Source: Cyclobacteriaceae bacterium
Lineage (GTDB): Bacteria > Bacteroidota > Bacteroidia > Cytophagales > Cyclobacteriaceae
DNA: 51,098 bases
Assembly: GCA_003565295.1 (NCBI GenBank)
Contig: PXCO01000353.1
Location: 1 to 51,098, forward strand
Direction of reading: 5' to 3'
Below the pieces are notes generated by a model. The model had not been told where the DNA came from, made no database searches, and saw only the letters and a list, made by a program, of their open reading frames with translations. Positions 33,477 to 43,390 of this stretch are shown one piece after another. Each line of letters starts with the position of its first letter. Position 1 is the stretch's first letter. A program made the position numbers and the translations under genes.

Positions 33477-35441
33477 ATGAAGTGCCCATTTTTCTGGTTT
33501 TCCATTGCCTCCCTACTCCTTTTCTCTGCCTGTGAAAAAGAGGAAGAGTTGGTGTCTCCTGCATTGCTCCAAATCACTGTAGGGGATCAGGAGATTGATA
33601 TTGAGGGAGATATGTCTGTGGACTTACCCATTGACAGGTCAATAACCTTGGCTTTTTCACATGCTTTGGCCCCTTCAGGTGTGGCAGGAGGGATTAGGTT
33701 GCTAGAGGGAGAAGAAGAAATTTCAACCAATTTCAATCTCATATCCAACCACACCAGGGTGGTGCTAAATAAAGTGGGTACATTTTCAACCAACACAGTG
33801 TATACCATTTCCATAAATGAAAACCTGCAGACCGCCTCGGGGGCAAGTTTTCCACCAACAAGTGTTGCTTTTAGAACTCAAATTGGAGATTTAGCACTTA
33901 CTGGTTTTTCCATTGATGGGGGGGAGGAATTGGCAGGAGGAAGGATCAGCGAGGTTTCCCAAGAACTAGGCCTTATTATTGAATTTTCCAACCCCATTGA
34001 TCCTACATCCTTTCAGGAAGCCTTCTCAATTGAAGGGCAAGAAATTCCCAGCCTAGCCTTTCAGTATAACGAAACCCAAACCCAAGTAACCGTACGTTCA
34101 GAGGGGTATTTAATGGATTTGTCTAAATACACTTTTACCATTGCTGAGACATTGCAAGGTCAGGAAGGTGAGGATTTTCCCGGGTTTTCACAGGTTTTTT
34201 ATACCCAGGTGGATGAGACGCCCAAATTTCCGGTGATCCCAGATGAAGACTTGCTGACATTGGTCCAGGATCGGACCTTTCGTTATTTCTGGGATTTTGC
34301 ACATCCCCATAGTGGGTTAGCAAGGGAGAGAAACACCTCTGGTGATTTGGTAACCATAGGTGGTTCAGGATTTGGGGTGATGGCATTGATTGTAGGGGTG
34401 GAAAGAGGATTTATCACTCGACAAGAAGCATTGGAAAGGTGGACAAGAATAGTGGATTTTCTCGAAAATGCCGACCGGTTTCACGGGGTATGGCCCCATT
34501 GGCTCAATGGAAATTCGGGACAGGTAATCCCTTTCAGTCAAATGGACGATGGGGGCGACTTGGTGGAAACCTCTTTTATGATTCAGGCATTACTTACCCT
34601 AAAGGCTTATCTGAACCCCACCAATGAATCCGAGGGGTATATCATCGAAAAGATAACCAGGTTATGGAGGGAAGTGGAGTGGGATTGGTTCACCCGCGGA
34701 GGTAGGGAAGTTTTGTATTGGCATTGGTCTCCGGAGCATGAGTGGGAAATGAATCTGCCCATTCAAGGATATAATGAATGTTTGATCACCTACATATTGG
34801 CCGCAGGTTCACCTGCACATCCCATTTCCCGCTCCGTGTATGAGCAAGGATGGGCCAGAGGGGGCGGTATGGTCAACGGGAATAATTACCTGGGGATAAA
34901 CTTGCCCTTAGGCTCTCCATTTGGTGGCCCCCTGTTTTTTGCCCATTATTCCTATCTGGGGCTGGACCCCAGAACACTCAACGATCAATATGCCAACTAC
35001 TGGGAGCAAAATGTAAACCATACCTTGATCAACAGGGAATACTGCATAGATAACCCCCAGGGGTGGGTAGGATATAGTGAACGCTGCTGGGGGCTCACTG
35101 CCAGTGATAACCAGGGTGGCTATTCTGCACATTCCCCTACCAATGACAGGGGTGTGATTACCCCCACAGCAGCCCTTAGCTCAATGCCTTACACTCCCGA
35201 GGAATCCATGGAGGCGTTGAGGTTCTTTTATTACCAACTAGGTGACCGGATCTGGGGAGAATATGGATTTCACGATGCCTTCAATATCACTGAGGAATGG
35301 TATGCAGATTCTTACCTGGCCATTGATCAGGGTCCTATTATTTTAATGATAGAAAATCACCGGACAGGTCTCCTTTGGGACCTGTTTATGAAGGATTCTG
35401 ACCTACAATCAGGATTGGAAAATTTATTAATCAACCCATAA
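33477..35441 (+). CDS. GH144-type glucanase lipoprotein with two N-terminal Ig-like domains
   Basis: Family GH144 (Pfam glucoamylase-like, COG5368) includes beta-1,2-glucanases and sophorose-releasing enzymes. The lipoprotein signal ends LLFSAC (Cys19), then EKEEELV, an acidic surface-export signal. Two Big_5/SbsA-like Ig domains lie at about 28-134 and 137-245; the (alpha/alpha)6 catalytic domain is about 255-654. Motifs: RTFRYFWDFAHP (267), GLARERN, GGDLVETSF (D361, E364) and GYNECLI (E434). The three acidic residues match D139, E142 and E211, which I recall as the catalytic candidates of Chitinophaga SGL. It is 45% longer than its downstream paralogue only because of the Ig domains. Database names such as glucoamylase are misleading. 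Confidence 0.85.
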   Translation: MKCPFFWFSIASLLLFSACEKEEELVSPALLQITVGDQEIDIEGDMSVDLPIDRSITLAFSHALAPSGVAGGIRLLEGEEEISTNFNLISNHTRVVLNKVGTFSTNTVYTISINENLQTASGASFPPTSVAFRTQIGDLALTGFSIDGGEELAGGRISEVSQELGLIIEFSNPIDPTSFQEAFSIEGQEIPSLAFQYNETQTQVTVRSEGYLMDLSKYTFTIAETLQGQEGEDFPGFSQVFYTQVDETPKFPVIPDEDLLTLVQDRTFRYFWDFAHPHSGLARERNTSGDLVTIGGSGFGVMALIVGVERGFITRQEALERWTRIVDFLENADRFHGVWPHWLNGNSGQVIPFSQMDDGGDLVETSFMIQALLTLKAYLNPTNESEGYIIEKITRLWREVEWDWFTRGGREVLYWHWSPEHEWEMNLPIQGYNECLITYILAAGSPAHPISRSVYEQGWARGGGMVNGNNYLGINLPLGSPFGGPLFFAHYSYLGLDPRTLNDQYANYWEQNVNHTLINREYCIDNPQGWVGYSERCWGLTASDNQGGYSAHSPTNDRGVITPTAALSSMPYTPEESMEALRFFYYQLGDRIWGEYGFHDAFNITEEWYADSYLAIDQGPIILMIENHRTGLLWDLFMKDSDLQSGLENLLINP

Positions 35442-35451
35442 GCAAATACCC

Positions 35452-36795
35452 ATGAAGTATTATCTTGTATTAGTAGTATTAGCCTTATTAGTTATCGCTT
35501 CTTGTGAGCCAAAAGGTGAGCATAGTAATGAGGAAGAACGAAGAATATCTGATGACTCTTTGTTTAACTTGGTTCAATACCGGACTTTCCAGTATTTCTG
35601 GGATGGGGCGGAACCCACTTCCGGTCTGGCCAGGGAACGTTACCATGTGGATGGGGAATATCCCCAGGATGACAGGAACGTGGTCACCTCCGGTGGTGGC
35701 GGATTTGGAGTAATGGCCATCCTGGTAGGGATTGAACGTGGATTTATCAGTAGGGAAGAGGGGGTTGAGCGTCTAAATAAAATTGTTGGATTTTTAGAAA
35801 AAGCAGATAAGTTTCATGGTGCCTTTCCCCATTGGTGGCATGGTGAAACGGGAAAAGTAAAGCCCTTTAGTCAAAAAGACGATGGGGGAGACCTCGTGGA
35901 AACTGCCTTTATGGTGCAAGGCTTATTAACCGTGAGACAGTACCTAAAGGATGGCAATGAAGAAGAGCAGGACTTGGCCAATAGGGTTGACGATCTGTGG
36001 AGAGCGGTAGATTTTAATTTTTACCGTAATGAGCGGGATGTGTTGCTCTGGCATTGGAGCCCAAATTACGGCTGGGAAATGAACCATGAGGTAAGAGGAT
36101 ACAACGAGTGCCTCATCATGTACGTGCTGGCAGCAGCCTCACCCACACACCCTATCCCAGTCGACACCTATCATAAAGGATGGGCCAAAGATGGTGAAAT
36201 CAAAAATGACGAGGATCACGAGGCCTATGGCCATCATCTTTCCATGGTGCATAATGGCAACCCTGAAAAGGGGGGACCATTATTCTGGGCACATTATTCC
36301 TATTTAGGGCTTGACCCCAGGAATCTCAAAGACCAGTATGCAGATTATTGGGAGCATAATACCAACCACACCCTGATCAATAGGGCCTGGTGTGTGGAAA
36401 ACCCGCTTGGCTATGAAGGCTATGGGCCGCATAGCTGGGGACTTACCTCAAGCTATTCTGTAAACGGATATTCCGGACATGCGCCAGCAGAAAGCAGAGA
36501 CAAAGGAGTCATCACCCCAACAGCCGCCTTATCTTCAATGCCCTACACACCAGCGTATTCCAAAGAGGCAATGAGGTATTGGTACGACGAACTGGGTGAT
36601 AAATTGTTCGGGGAATTTGGGTTTTACGATGCTTTTAGTGAGACAGAGGACTGGTTCCCACAAAGGTACCTGGCCATAGACCAGGGCCCAATAGTAGTGA
36701 TGATGGAAAATCATCGCTCGGGGCTGCTTTGGGATCTTTTTATGAGTTGCCCTGAAGTTCAAGAAGGTTTGGACAAGCTTGGTTTTGAATATTGA
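35452..36795 (+). CDS. GH144-type glucanase lipoprotein, single domain
   Basis: A tandem paralogue of the preceding enzyme, 10 nt downstream. The lipoprotein signal ends LLVIASC (Cys18), then EPKGEHSNEEE. The rest is one catalytic domain with the same motifs: RTFQYFWDGAEP, GLARERYHVDGEYPQDD (a longer loop than in the first copy), GGDLVETAF (D147, E150) and GYNECLI (E219). All three acidic residues lie exactly 8 positions after those I recall for Chitinophaga SGL (139, 142, 211). A tandem pair suggests a division of labour, for instance endo versus exo action; which is which cannot be read from the sequence. Confidence 0.86.
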   Translation: MKYYLVLVVLALLVIASCEPKGEHSNEEERRISDDSLFNLVQYRTFQYFWDGAEPTSGLARERYHVDGEYPQDDRNVVTSGGGGFGVMAILVGIERGFISREEGVERLNKIVGFLEKADKFHGAFPHWWHGETGKVKPFSQKDDGGDLVETAFMVQGLLTVRQYLKDGNEEEQDLANRVDDLWRAVDFNFYRNERDVLLWHWSPNYGWEMNHEVRGYNECLIMYVLAAASPTHPIPVDTYHKGWAKDGEIKNDEDHEAYGHHLSMVHNGNPEKGGPLFWAHYSYLGLDPRNLKDQYADYWEHNTNHTLINRAWCVENPLGYEGYGPHSWGLTSSYSVNGYSGHAPAESRDKGVITPTAALSSMPYTPAYSKEAMRYWYDELGDKLFGEFGFYDAFSETEDWFPQRYLAIDQGPIVVMMENHRSGLLWDLFMSCPEVQEGLDKLGFEY

Positions 36796-36845
36796 TTGAA
36801 GCTGGGGCGATAAGGGCCCTACTTTGATTTAAAAAATAAACGACC

Positions 36846-38393
36846 ATGAATACTCGTATTGCACTGTGTCTATTCCACCTTATGGTGTTGATTTGCTGTA
36901 CCAGTGAAATAGTCCCAGAACCACCCAATATCCTGTTCATCATGACAGATGATCATGCCCTTCAGGCTATAAGTGCTTACGGTCATCCCATAGCTCAATT
37001 GGCACCTACTCCTAATATTGACAAAATTGCCAAAAATGGGGCTTTATTTACAGCCAATTTTTGTGGTAACTCCATCTGTGGGCCTAGTAGAGCCACTGTT
37101 TTGACAGGTCAGCATAGCCATAAAAATGAGTTCATGAGAAATTCTTCCCAAGGCTTTGACGGTAGCCAGGTGACACTTCCAAAACTACTCCGTGACGCGG
37201 GTTACCAAACAGCCGTGATCGGAAAATGGCACCTGGTATCTACCCCAAAGGGATTTGACCATTGGGAAATACTTATTGACCAGGGGGAATATTACAATCC
37301 TGATTTCGTAAAAGGAGCTGATACCATGAACCGAAAAGGTTATGTAACTGAAATCATTACCGAACTAACCAAAGAGTGGCTTTCCCAGAGGGATAAGGAA
37401 GCCCCGTTTTTTTTGATGATGCACCACAAAGCTCCTCATAGAAATTGGGTGCCGGCAGAAAAATATTATCACCTGTTTGATCAAATCGAGTTTCCGGTGC
37501 CGGAAAATTACTTTGACGATTATGAGGGGAGAAAGGCTGCCGAGCATCAAAAAATGAATATATACAGGGACATGTATGAAGGCCATGACCTTAAATTGAG
37601 TGTGGAACCTGGCGAAGATAGTCTTCGCTTCGATCCATGGCCACATGTATTTCTAGATAGGATGACTGATGAGGAGCTAAAGTCATTTTGGGAAGCCTAT
37701 CACCAGAAAAACACCACCTATTTTGATCTTGACCCTGCAGATAGTGTTGGTATAGCCCTATGGAAATATCAACGGTATCTGAGGGATTATCTTGCCGTGG
37801 TCCGATCAGTAGATGACAGCGTAGGGGAGATGATCGATTATCTGGAGGAGAATGGTTTGTCGGAAAACACGCTGCTCGTTTATACCTCTGATCAGGGGTT
37901 TTATCTAGGGGAACATGGCTGGTTTGATAAGCGGTTCATGTACGAGGAATCCTTCTCTATGCCTTTGATCATGCAATTACCTGGGGTTATTGGAGAGCAT
38001 CTTCAGATTGACCTACTGACTCAGAACATCGATTTTGCGCCTACCTTTTTGGACATTGCCGGGTTATCAATTCCTGAGATTATGCAGGGGCGGTCTTTTT
38101 TGCCTTTACTCGAAGGAAAGCAAGTGGATGATTGGAGGAATTCCCTGTATTACCATTATTACGAATACCCGGGTTTCCACAGCGTGAAAGCCCATCATGG
38201 AATAAGGGATCATCAGCACAAATTAATTTATTTTCCAGAAGATGGGCATTGGGAACTATTTGACCTACACCAGGATCCCATGGAAATGAATAATATTTAT
38301 GAACATACAAAGGATGAGGAACTTGTCTTAAATCTTAAAAGCGAAATGAGAAGGTTGCAGGATCAATATGAAGTCCCTTCAGATCATCGTTAA
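36846..38393 (+). CDS. Family S1 sulfatase, probable lipoprotein
   Basis: Removes sulfate esters, probably from a glycan of this locus. The catalytic Cys78, in CGPSR (C-x-P-S-R), would be converted to formylglycine by a maturase encoded elsewhere. Metal-binding D35 and D36 are in FIMTDDHALQ; VIGKWHL near 122 and YTSDQGFYLGEHGWFDKRFMYEE near 342 are further S1 motifs. The N-terminus is hydrophobic and ends LICC, a possible lipobox. At 515 residues it is typical. The subfamily and sulfate position cannot be assigned by eye. A sulfatase is not a usual partner of GH144, so the substrate may be decorated. Confidence 0.93.
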   Translation: MNTRIALCLFHLMVLICCTSEIVPEPPNILFIMTDDHALQAISAYGHPIAQLAPTPNIDKIAKNGALFTANFCGNSICGPSRATVLTGQHSHKNEFMRNSSQGFDGSQVTLPKLLRDAGYQTAVIGKWHLVSTPKGFDHWEILIDQGEYYNPDFVKGADTMNRKGYVTEIITELTKEWLSQRDKEAPFFLMMHHKAPHRNWVPAEKYYHLFDQIEFPVPENYFDDYEGRKAAEHQKMNIYRDMYEGHDLKLSVEPGEDSLRFDPWPHVFLDRMTDEELKSFWEAYHQKNTTYFDLDPADSVGIALWKYQRYLRDYLAVVRSVDDSVGEMIDYLEENGLSENTLLVYTSDQGFYLGEHGWFDKRFMYEESFSMPLIMQLPGVIGEHLQIDLLTQNIDFAPTFLDIAGLSIPEIMQGRSFLPLLEGKQVDDWRNSLYYHYYEYPGFHSVKAHHGIRDHQHKLIYFPEDGHWELFDLHQDPMEMNNIYEHTKDEELVLNLKSEMRRLQDQYEVPSDHR

Positions 38394-38425
38394 AAGCAGC
38401 TTATGAACGAAAAATTGATTTCGAT

Positions 38426-40186
38426 ATGGTAAATATTAACCAATTCCACAGCATAGTTCAAATAAAGTACATTTCCCGGGCAATAGTAATATACTTGCTG
38501 CTTTGGACTCCCCTCCATGCCCAGTCCACACATATGCAAACCTATTGCAACCCTGTCAACATCGATTATACCTATACCGTGTACAATGCTAAGGATGGGA
38601 TTTCCTATAGGGCAGGAGCAGACCCGGCGGTAGTAGCATTCAGGGGAGAATATTATATGTTCGTTACCCGGTCCATGGGTTACTGGCATAGCAAGGATCT
38701 TAACAGTTGGAGTTTTGTGGAACCTGAAAAATGGTATTTCCAAGGATCAAATGCACCAACTGCCCATAATTATAAGGATTCCGTCTTGATAGTGGCCGGG
38801 GATCCGTCGGGGCAAATGAGTCCATTGTATACCGATAACCCAAAAAAGGGGGACTGGAAACCTGTTCCGATGATTCTCGGAGGGCTACAGGATCCCCATT
38901 TGTTCATTGATGACAATGACAGTGCTTATGTGTTTTGGGGCAGTTCAAACCGATGGCCCATCAGGGTAAGAGAATTGGATATGGGCAATAATTTCAAACC
39001 TGATGAAGAGGTGCATGAGCTGTTTAACCTAGATCCTGAGCAGCACGGCTGGGAAAGGTTCGGGGAGGATCACAGGGATGAAGAAACCAAACCCTTTATC
39101 GAAGGACCCTGGATGACCAAGCATAAGGGGGTTTATTATTTGCAATATGCTGCGCCAGGAACACAGTTTAATGTTTATGGGGATGGGGTTTATACCTCCG
39201 ATCACCCACTAGGCCCTTATACCTATGCTCCCCACAACCCTGTGTTTTATAAACCTGGTGGATTTCTCAATGGAGCCGGCCATGGAAGTACCGTGAAAGG
39301 GCCAGATGGAAAATATTGGCATTTTGCCACCATGGATATGTCCGTTAACATGACATGGGAGCGAAGAATATGTATGTTTCCGGCAGGATTTGACGAAGAT
39401 GGCATTATGTACGGTAATATGGCCTATGGGGATTACCCTCACTACGCACCCGCTGAAGCTGGAAAAATGGGTGAGTTTACCGGTTGGATGTTGCTATCCT
39501 ATAAAAAACCCGTGGCCACCTCCTCTGCTGTAGGAGATCATCTGGGTTCACAAGTGGTGGATGAAAGTGTGAAAAGCTTTTGGCTTGCGGAAAGTAACAG
39601 GGAGGAGGAATGGATCAGTGTGGACTTGGAGGATCCAGGTAAAGTGTTTGCTATTCAGGTAAATTACCATGATCATGAGTCAGGCATCTATGGCAAGGCA
39701 CCCCGTCTATTTCATAGGTACGTCATTGAGGGATCCTTGGATGGGGAACACTGGGTGAAATTGGTAGACCGAAGCAATAACTTTAAGGATGTCCCTAACG
39801 ATTATGTTGAATTGACCAGCCCCCAGGAGGTGAGGTATGTGAAGTTTACCAACCTGCATACACCCACCCCCCACTTGGCCATCTCTGGGCTGAGGATATT
39901 CGGTAAGGGAAATGGTAATACCCCCGGCCAAGTGCAGGAATTTATTGTGAATAGGCAGGAGGATCAGCGAAATGCCTTATTGAGTTGGGAGGAGAGCAGA
40001 GGGGCACAGGGATACCTGATCCGATGGGGAATAGACCCGGAAAAATTATACAGCTCCTGGATGGTCTATGACGAAACCGAACTTGATCTCAGAAGCCTGA
40101 ATGTGGGCCAAGAATATTATTTTACCATAGAAGCTTTCAATGAAAGCGGAATATCATCAGCCTCTAAAATCCATCCTATTCCTTAA
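38426..40186 (+). CDS. GH43-like beta-propeller enzyme with discoidin and FN3 domains
   Basis: A secreted protein with a signal peptide ending LLWTPLHAQ (about residue 33). Residues about 40-345 look like a five-bladed GH43 propeller. The three expected acidic residues can be placed at D66 (AGADPAVVAF), D156 (LQDPHLFIDD) and E226 (FIEGPWM). An F5/8 type C (discoidin, CBM32-like) domain lies at about 355-495, ending VRYVKFTNLHTPTPH and AISGLRIFG. A fibronectin type III domain (about 505-583) closes the protein. GH43 enzymes attack arabinose, xylose or galactose links, so it may trim side chains. The subfamily is unknown, and the call rests on motifs rather than alignment. Confidence 0.75.
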   Translation: MVNINQFHSIVQIKYISRAIVIYLLLWTPLHAQSTHMQTYCNPVNIDYTYTVYNAKDGISYRAGADPAVVAFRGEYYMFVTRSMGYWHSKDLNSWSFVEPEKWYFQGSNAPTAHNYKDSVLIVAGDPSGQMSPLYTDNPKKGDWKPVPMILGGLQDPHLFIDDNDSAYVFWGSSNRWPIRVRELDMGNNFKPDEEVHELFNLDPEQHGWERFGEDHRDEETKPFIEGPWMTKHKGVYYLQYAAPGTQFNVYGDGVYTSDHPLGPYTYAPHNPVFYKPGGFLNGAGHGSTVKGPDGKYWHFATMDMSVNMTWERRICMFPAGFDEDGIMYGNMAYGDYPHYAPAEAGKMGEFTGWMLLSYKKPVATSSAVGDHLGSQVVDESVKSFWLAESNREEEWISVDLEDPGKVFAIQVNYHDHESGIYGKAPRLFHRYVIEGSLDGEHWVKLVDRSNNFKDVPNDYVELTSPQEVRYVKFTNLHTPTPHLAISGLRIFGKGNGNTPGQVQEFIVNRQEDQRNALLSWEESRGAQGYLIRWGIDPEKLYSSWMVYDETELDLRSLNVGQEYYFTIEAFNESGISSASKIHPIP

Positions 40187-40203
40187 CCAAAAACCCAAAA
40201 GCT

Positions 40204-42489
40204 ATGAAAAGCCATCTTCCATTTACGCTTGTTTTAGGCACATTATTCTGTGGAGGTGCCCTAGCTCAACACATTGATGAAAAGCATGAAAGGAGAGCTG
40301 ATTCCATTATTTCCTTGATGACATTGGAGGAGAAAATCGGGCAATTGAATTTACCGGCGGCAGGGGAGATCACCACAGGTCAGGCCTCCAGTGCCAATAT
40401 TGCCGAAAAAATTCAAGCCGGGCAGGTAGGGGGTCTATTCAATTTAAAGGGTGCGAAAAAGATCATGGAAGTTCAACGACTTGCCGTAGAAGAAACCCGG
40501 TTGGGTATTCCCCTTTTGTTTGGGATGGACGTGATTCATGGTTATGAGAGTGTGTTTCCCATTCCCCTGGGACTATCCTGTTCCTGGGACATGGATATGG
40601 TGGAAAGGTCGGCAAGGATAGCTGCCAGGGAGGCGAGTGCAGATGGCATTAATTGGACATTCTCTCCTATGACCGATGTATCGAGGGACCCCAGGTGGGG
40701 TAGGGTGTCTGAGGTCAATGGAGAGGATCCCTACTTAGGGGCAGAAATTGCCAAAGCCATGGTGAGAGGGTACCAGGGAGAAGATCTTTCGGAAGAGGAG
40801 TCCATTTTGGCCTGTGTGAAACACTTTGCCTTATACGGGGCACCTGAGGCTGGTAGGGATTATCATACTGTGGACATGAGTAGGATACGAATGTACAATG
40901 AATACTTTTTGCCTTACCAGGCGGCCATTGAGGCAGGTGTGGGGTCAGTGATGACTGCTTTTAATGATGTGGAGGGCATCCCTGCCAGTGGCAATAAATG
41001 GTTAATGACCGAAGTTTTGAGAAACCAGTGGGGATTTGACGGATTTGTGGTCACGGATTATACCGCCATCAATGAGATGGTGGATCATGGGATTGGAGAC
41101 CTTCATGCGGTTTCCGCCTTGGCGTTGAAAGCCGGGGTGGACATGGACATGGTAGGGGAGGGCTTTTTGACTACTTTGGGAAAATCATTGGAAGAATGCA
41201 AAATCTCCAAAGCTGAAATCGAGGAGGCCTGCAAAAGGATCTTGGTGGCAAAATCCAGGTTGGGACTCTTCGAAGACCCTTATAGATACTGTAATCCGGA
41301 GCGGGCGGAAAAAGAAGTTTTCTCTGAAACCAATAGAAAAGCTGCCAGGGAAATTGCCGCTCAGAGTCTGGTTTTGATGAAAAATGAAGAAAATATACTG
41401 CCCTTACAAAAATCCGCGAAAATTGCCCTGGTGGGTCCTTTGGCGGATAACAGGGTGAATATGACAGGAACCTGGAGCGTGGCGGCAAATTTTGATCAAT
41501 CCGTGTCGCTAAAAGAGGGCTTGGAAAATGCCTTAGGCGACAATGGAGAAATTATCTTGGCCAGAGGAGCCAATGTGGCAAGAGACCCTGACCTGGAAGA
41601 AAGGGTAAGCATATTCGGGAAACCCACCTACAGGGACGAAAGGCCGGAAGAGGAATTGATACAGGAGGCCGTGGAAATGGCAAGGGGAGCCGATGTGGTC
41701 ATTGCGGCAATGGGAGAGGCGGCGGAAATGAGCGGTGAATCATCCAGTCTAACCAACATAGAACTGCAGCCTAATCAAAGGGATTTGTTACAGGCCCTCC
41801 ATGCCACTGGAAAACCTGTGGTCCTGGTATTATTTTCGGGCAGGCCTTTGGCCTTGGAATGGGAAGCAGCGCACCTTCCGGCGATACTGAATGTTTGGTT
41901 TGCCGGCTCGGAAGCGGGCGATGCCATTGCCGATGTGCTTTTCGGAGACGTAAATCCTTCTGGCAAACTGACAGCCTCATTCCCCAGAAATACCGGACAG
42001 ATCCCCATCTATTATAACCATAAAAACACTGGCAGGCCTTTACCGGAAGGGGAGTGGTTTCAGAAATTCCGGTCCAACTACCTCGATGTGCCCAATGAAC
42101 CTTTGTTTCCCTTTGGCTTTGGGCTCAGCTATACCCAATTTAAATACGGGAAGCCGGAGGTCAGCGACCTTAAACCCTCTGGTGATCAAAAGATCAAAGT
42201 CAAGGTAGCCGTGCGAAACCTAGGCGACAGGGATGGGAAAGAGGTAGTGCAACTCTATATCAGGGATGTAGTGGCATCCATCACGCGACCGGTAAAGGAA
42301 TTAAAGGCTTTTCAAAAAATATTCCTTAATGCAGGAGAAGAAAAGGAGGTACTTTTTGAAATCGGGGTGGATGATCTGAAATTTTACAATTATGAATTGG
42401 AGCATGTATGGGAGCCAGGAGAATTTGAAATCATGGTAGGGCCGAATTCTGCGGAATTGGAAACGGTGAAAGTGGAGTGGGGGGAATGA
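40204..42489 (+). CDS. Family GH3 beta-glucosidase
   Basis: An exported enzyme (signal ending GGALAQ, about residue 22) that releases glucose from the non-reducing end of beta-glucosides. It is 761 residues long, the BglX size. The (beta/alpha)8 domain carries GMDVIHGYESVFPIPLG (107), KHFALYGAPEAGRDYHTVDMS (206) and the nucleophile D285 in GFVVTDYTAIN. The alpha/beta sandwich domain holds VIAAMGEAAEMSGESSS, a likely acid/base region (E near 511-514), and an FN3-like domain ends the protein. In Bacteroides, GH3 enzymes paired with GH144 cut sophorose, which fits here. It is the last gene of the locus; no terminator follows. Confidence 0.94.
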   Translation: MKSHLPFTLVLGTLFCGGALAQHIDEKHERRADSIISLMTLEEKIGQLNLPAAGEITTGQASSANIAEKIQAGQVGGLFNLKGAKKIMEVQRLAVEETRLGIPLLFGMDVIHGYESVFPIPLGLSCSWDMDMVERSARIAAREASADGINWTFSPMTDVSRDPRWGRVSEVNGEDPYLGAEIAKAMVRGYQGEDLSEEESILACVKHFALYGAPEAGRDYHTVDMSRIRMYNEYFLPYQAAIEAGVGSVMTAFNDVEGIPASGNKWLMTEVLRNQWGFDGFVVTDYTAINEMVDHGIGDLHAVSALALKAGVDMDMVGEGFLTTLGKSLEECKISKAEIEEACKRILVAKSRLGLFEDPYRYCNPERAEKEVFSETNRKAAREIAAQSLVLMKNEENILPLQKSAKIALVGPLADNRVNMTGTWSVAANFDQSVSLKEGLENALGDNGEIILARGANVARDPDLEERVSIFGKPTYRDERPEEELIQEAVEMARGADVVIAAMGEAAEMSGESSSLTNIELQPNQRDLLQALHATGKPVVLVLFSGRPLALEWEAAHLPAILNVWFAGSEAGDAIADVLFGDVNPSGKLTASFPRNTGQIPIYYNHKNTGRPLPEGEWFQKFRSNYLDVPNEPLFPFGFGLSYTQFKYGKPEVSDLKPSGDQKIKVKVAVRNLGDRDGKEVVQLYIRDVVASITRPVKELKAFQKIFLNAGEEKEVLFEIGVDDLKFYNYELEHVWEPGEFEIMVGPNSAELETVKVEWGE

Positions 42490-42578
42490 AATGTGGTTAA
42501 TACGGGTAATTTTCCTGAAAAGTAATATATGTACCGTTCAAAGACTACCTGTAATTATTCAGAACTTAAAATAAAATT

Positions 42579-42586
42579 TATATTTG
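42579..42586 (+). promoter_or_regulatory. Candidate -7 element of the sigma factor promoter
   Basis: TATATTTG matches TAnnTTTG exactly and lies 48 nt upstream of the sigma gene. No clear -33 is seen. It shows the sigma gene can be transcribed on its own, although readthrough from the GH3 gene is not blocked by any visible terminator. Confidence 0.4.
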
Positions 42587-42634
42587 TTATTAAAACCAAA
42601 ATTTTTACTTTTCTGCCTCAAAAACCCAAAATAG

Positions 42635-43258
42635 ATGAGCAGTAAGGCAGAACATTTGATTCCAGGGGAAACCCTATCTTCTGAGGATCAATTTTTTTGG
42701 CAAATGATCAGGTCAGGAGATCCGGCAGGTCTTGAAAGTCTTTATGAGAAATACGCAGACGAACTTTTTTCCTTTGGTATGAATGTGCTTTCGGAAAATG
42801 AACTGGTCAAGGACTGTATTCAGGAAGTTTTTCTCGAGCTATGGAAGTACAAGTCCTCTTTGAATGCGATTAGAAATTTTCGGTTATATCTTTTTAAATG
42901 TCTTAGGAACAAGATTTACAACGAATCGGGAAAAAGGAGATGGATCACACCTATAGATGATGTTTCCAAACTTAAGGGCCAACCCTATGTAGATGCAGAG
43001 GAAACTAATCTTATTGCCTCACAAATTGAAATGGAAAAGCAAGAGGCATTGGCAGAAGCCTATGGTAAATTACCAGATAGGCAAAAGGAGGTGATTCACT
43101 ATTTGTTTTTTGAGAGCTTCACTTACGAGCAAGTTTCTGATATTATGGGTATAAATGTTCAATCTGTTTATACATTGGCATGGAAAGCTTTGAAGTGTAT
43201 AAAAAAACATTATTCCAAAGGATTTACTCTCATTAGCCTGTTTTATTATTTTCAATAA
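42635..43258 (+). CDS. ECF sigma-70 family RNA polymerase sigma factor
   Basis: A FecI-like sigma factor that would direct RNA polymerase to the downstream susCD promoter when freed by the FecR protein. Region 2 covers about residues 25-100 (GLESLYEKYADELFSFGMN, DCIQEVFLELWKYKS). Region 4 is at about 145-195, with LPDRQKEVIHYLFFESFTYEQVSDIMGI as the helix-turn-helix and VQSVYTLAWKALKCI. There is no region 3, as expected for ECF factors. It is 207 residues long. The order sigma, anti-sigma, STN-type SusC, SusD is the standard trans-envelope signalling block of Bacteroidota. Confidence 0.95.
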   Translation: MSSKAEHLIPGETLSSEDQFFWQMIRSGDPAGLESLYEKYADELFSFGMNVLSENELVKDCIQEVFLELWKYKSSLNAIRNFRLYLFKCLRNKIYNESGKRRWITPIDDVSKLKGQPYVDAEETNLIASQIEMEKQEALAEAYGKLPDRQKEVIHYLFFESFTYEQVSDIMGINVQSVYTLAWKALKCIKKHYSKGFTLISLFYYFQ

Positions 43259-43390
43259 ATCCCCCCTTTTTTTAGTGATATTTAATTTTTCTCCTGAAAC
43301 TATTGTAAAAAATTAAATTTTGTTTTTTTTTTAAATTCGGAAGGATAGAATTTCATCTTTTTACTCTCGTAATAAATAGTTTGTAATGCT

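Noticed and set aside
33477-36795. Naming the two GH144-type proteins glucoamylases
   Set aside because: The database label is misleading; the DLVET and GYNEC motifs fit GH144 beta-1,2-glucanases better than alpha-glucan enzymes.
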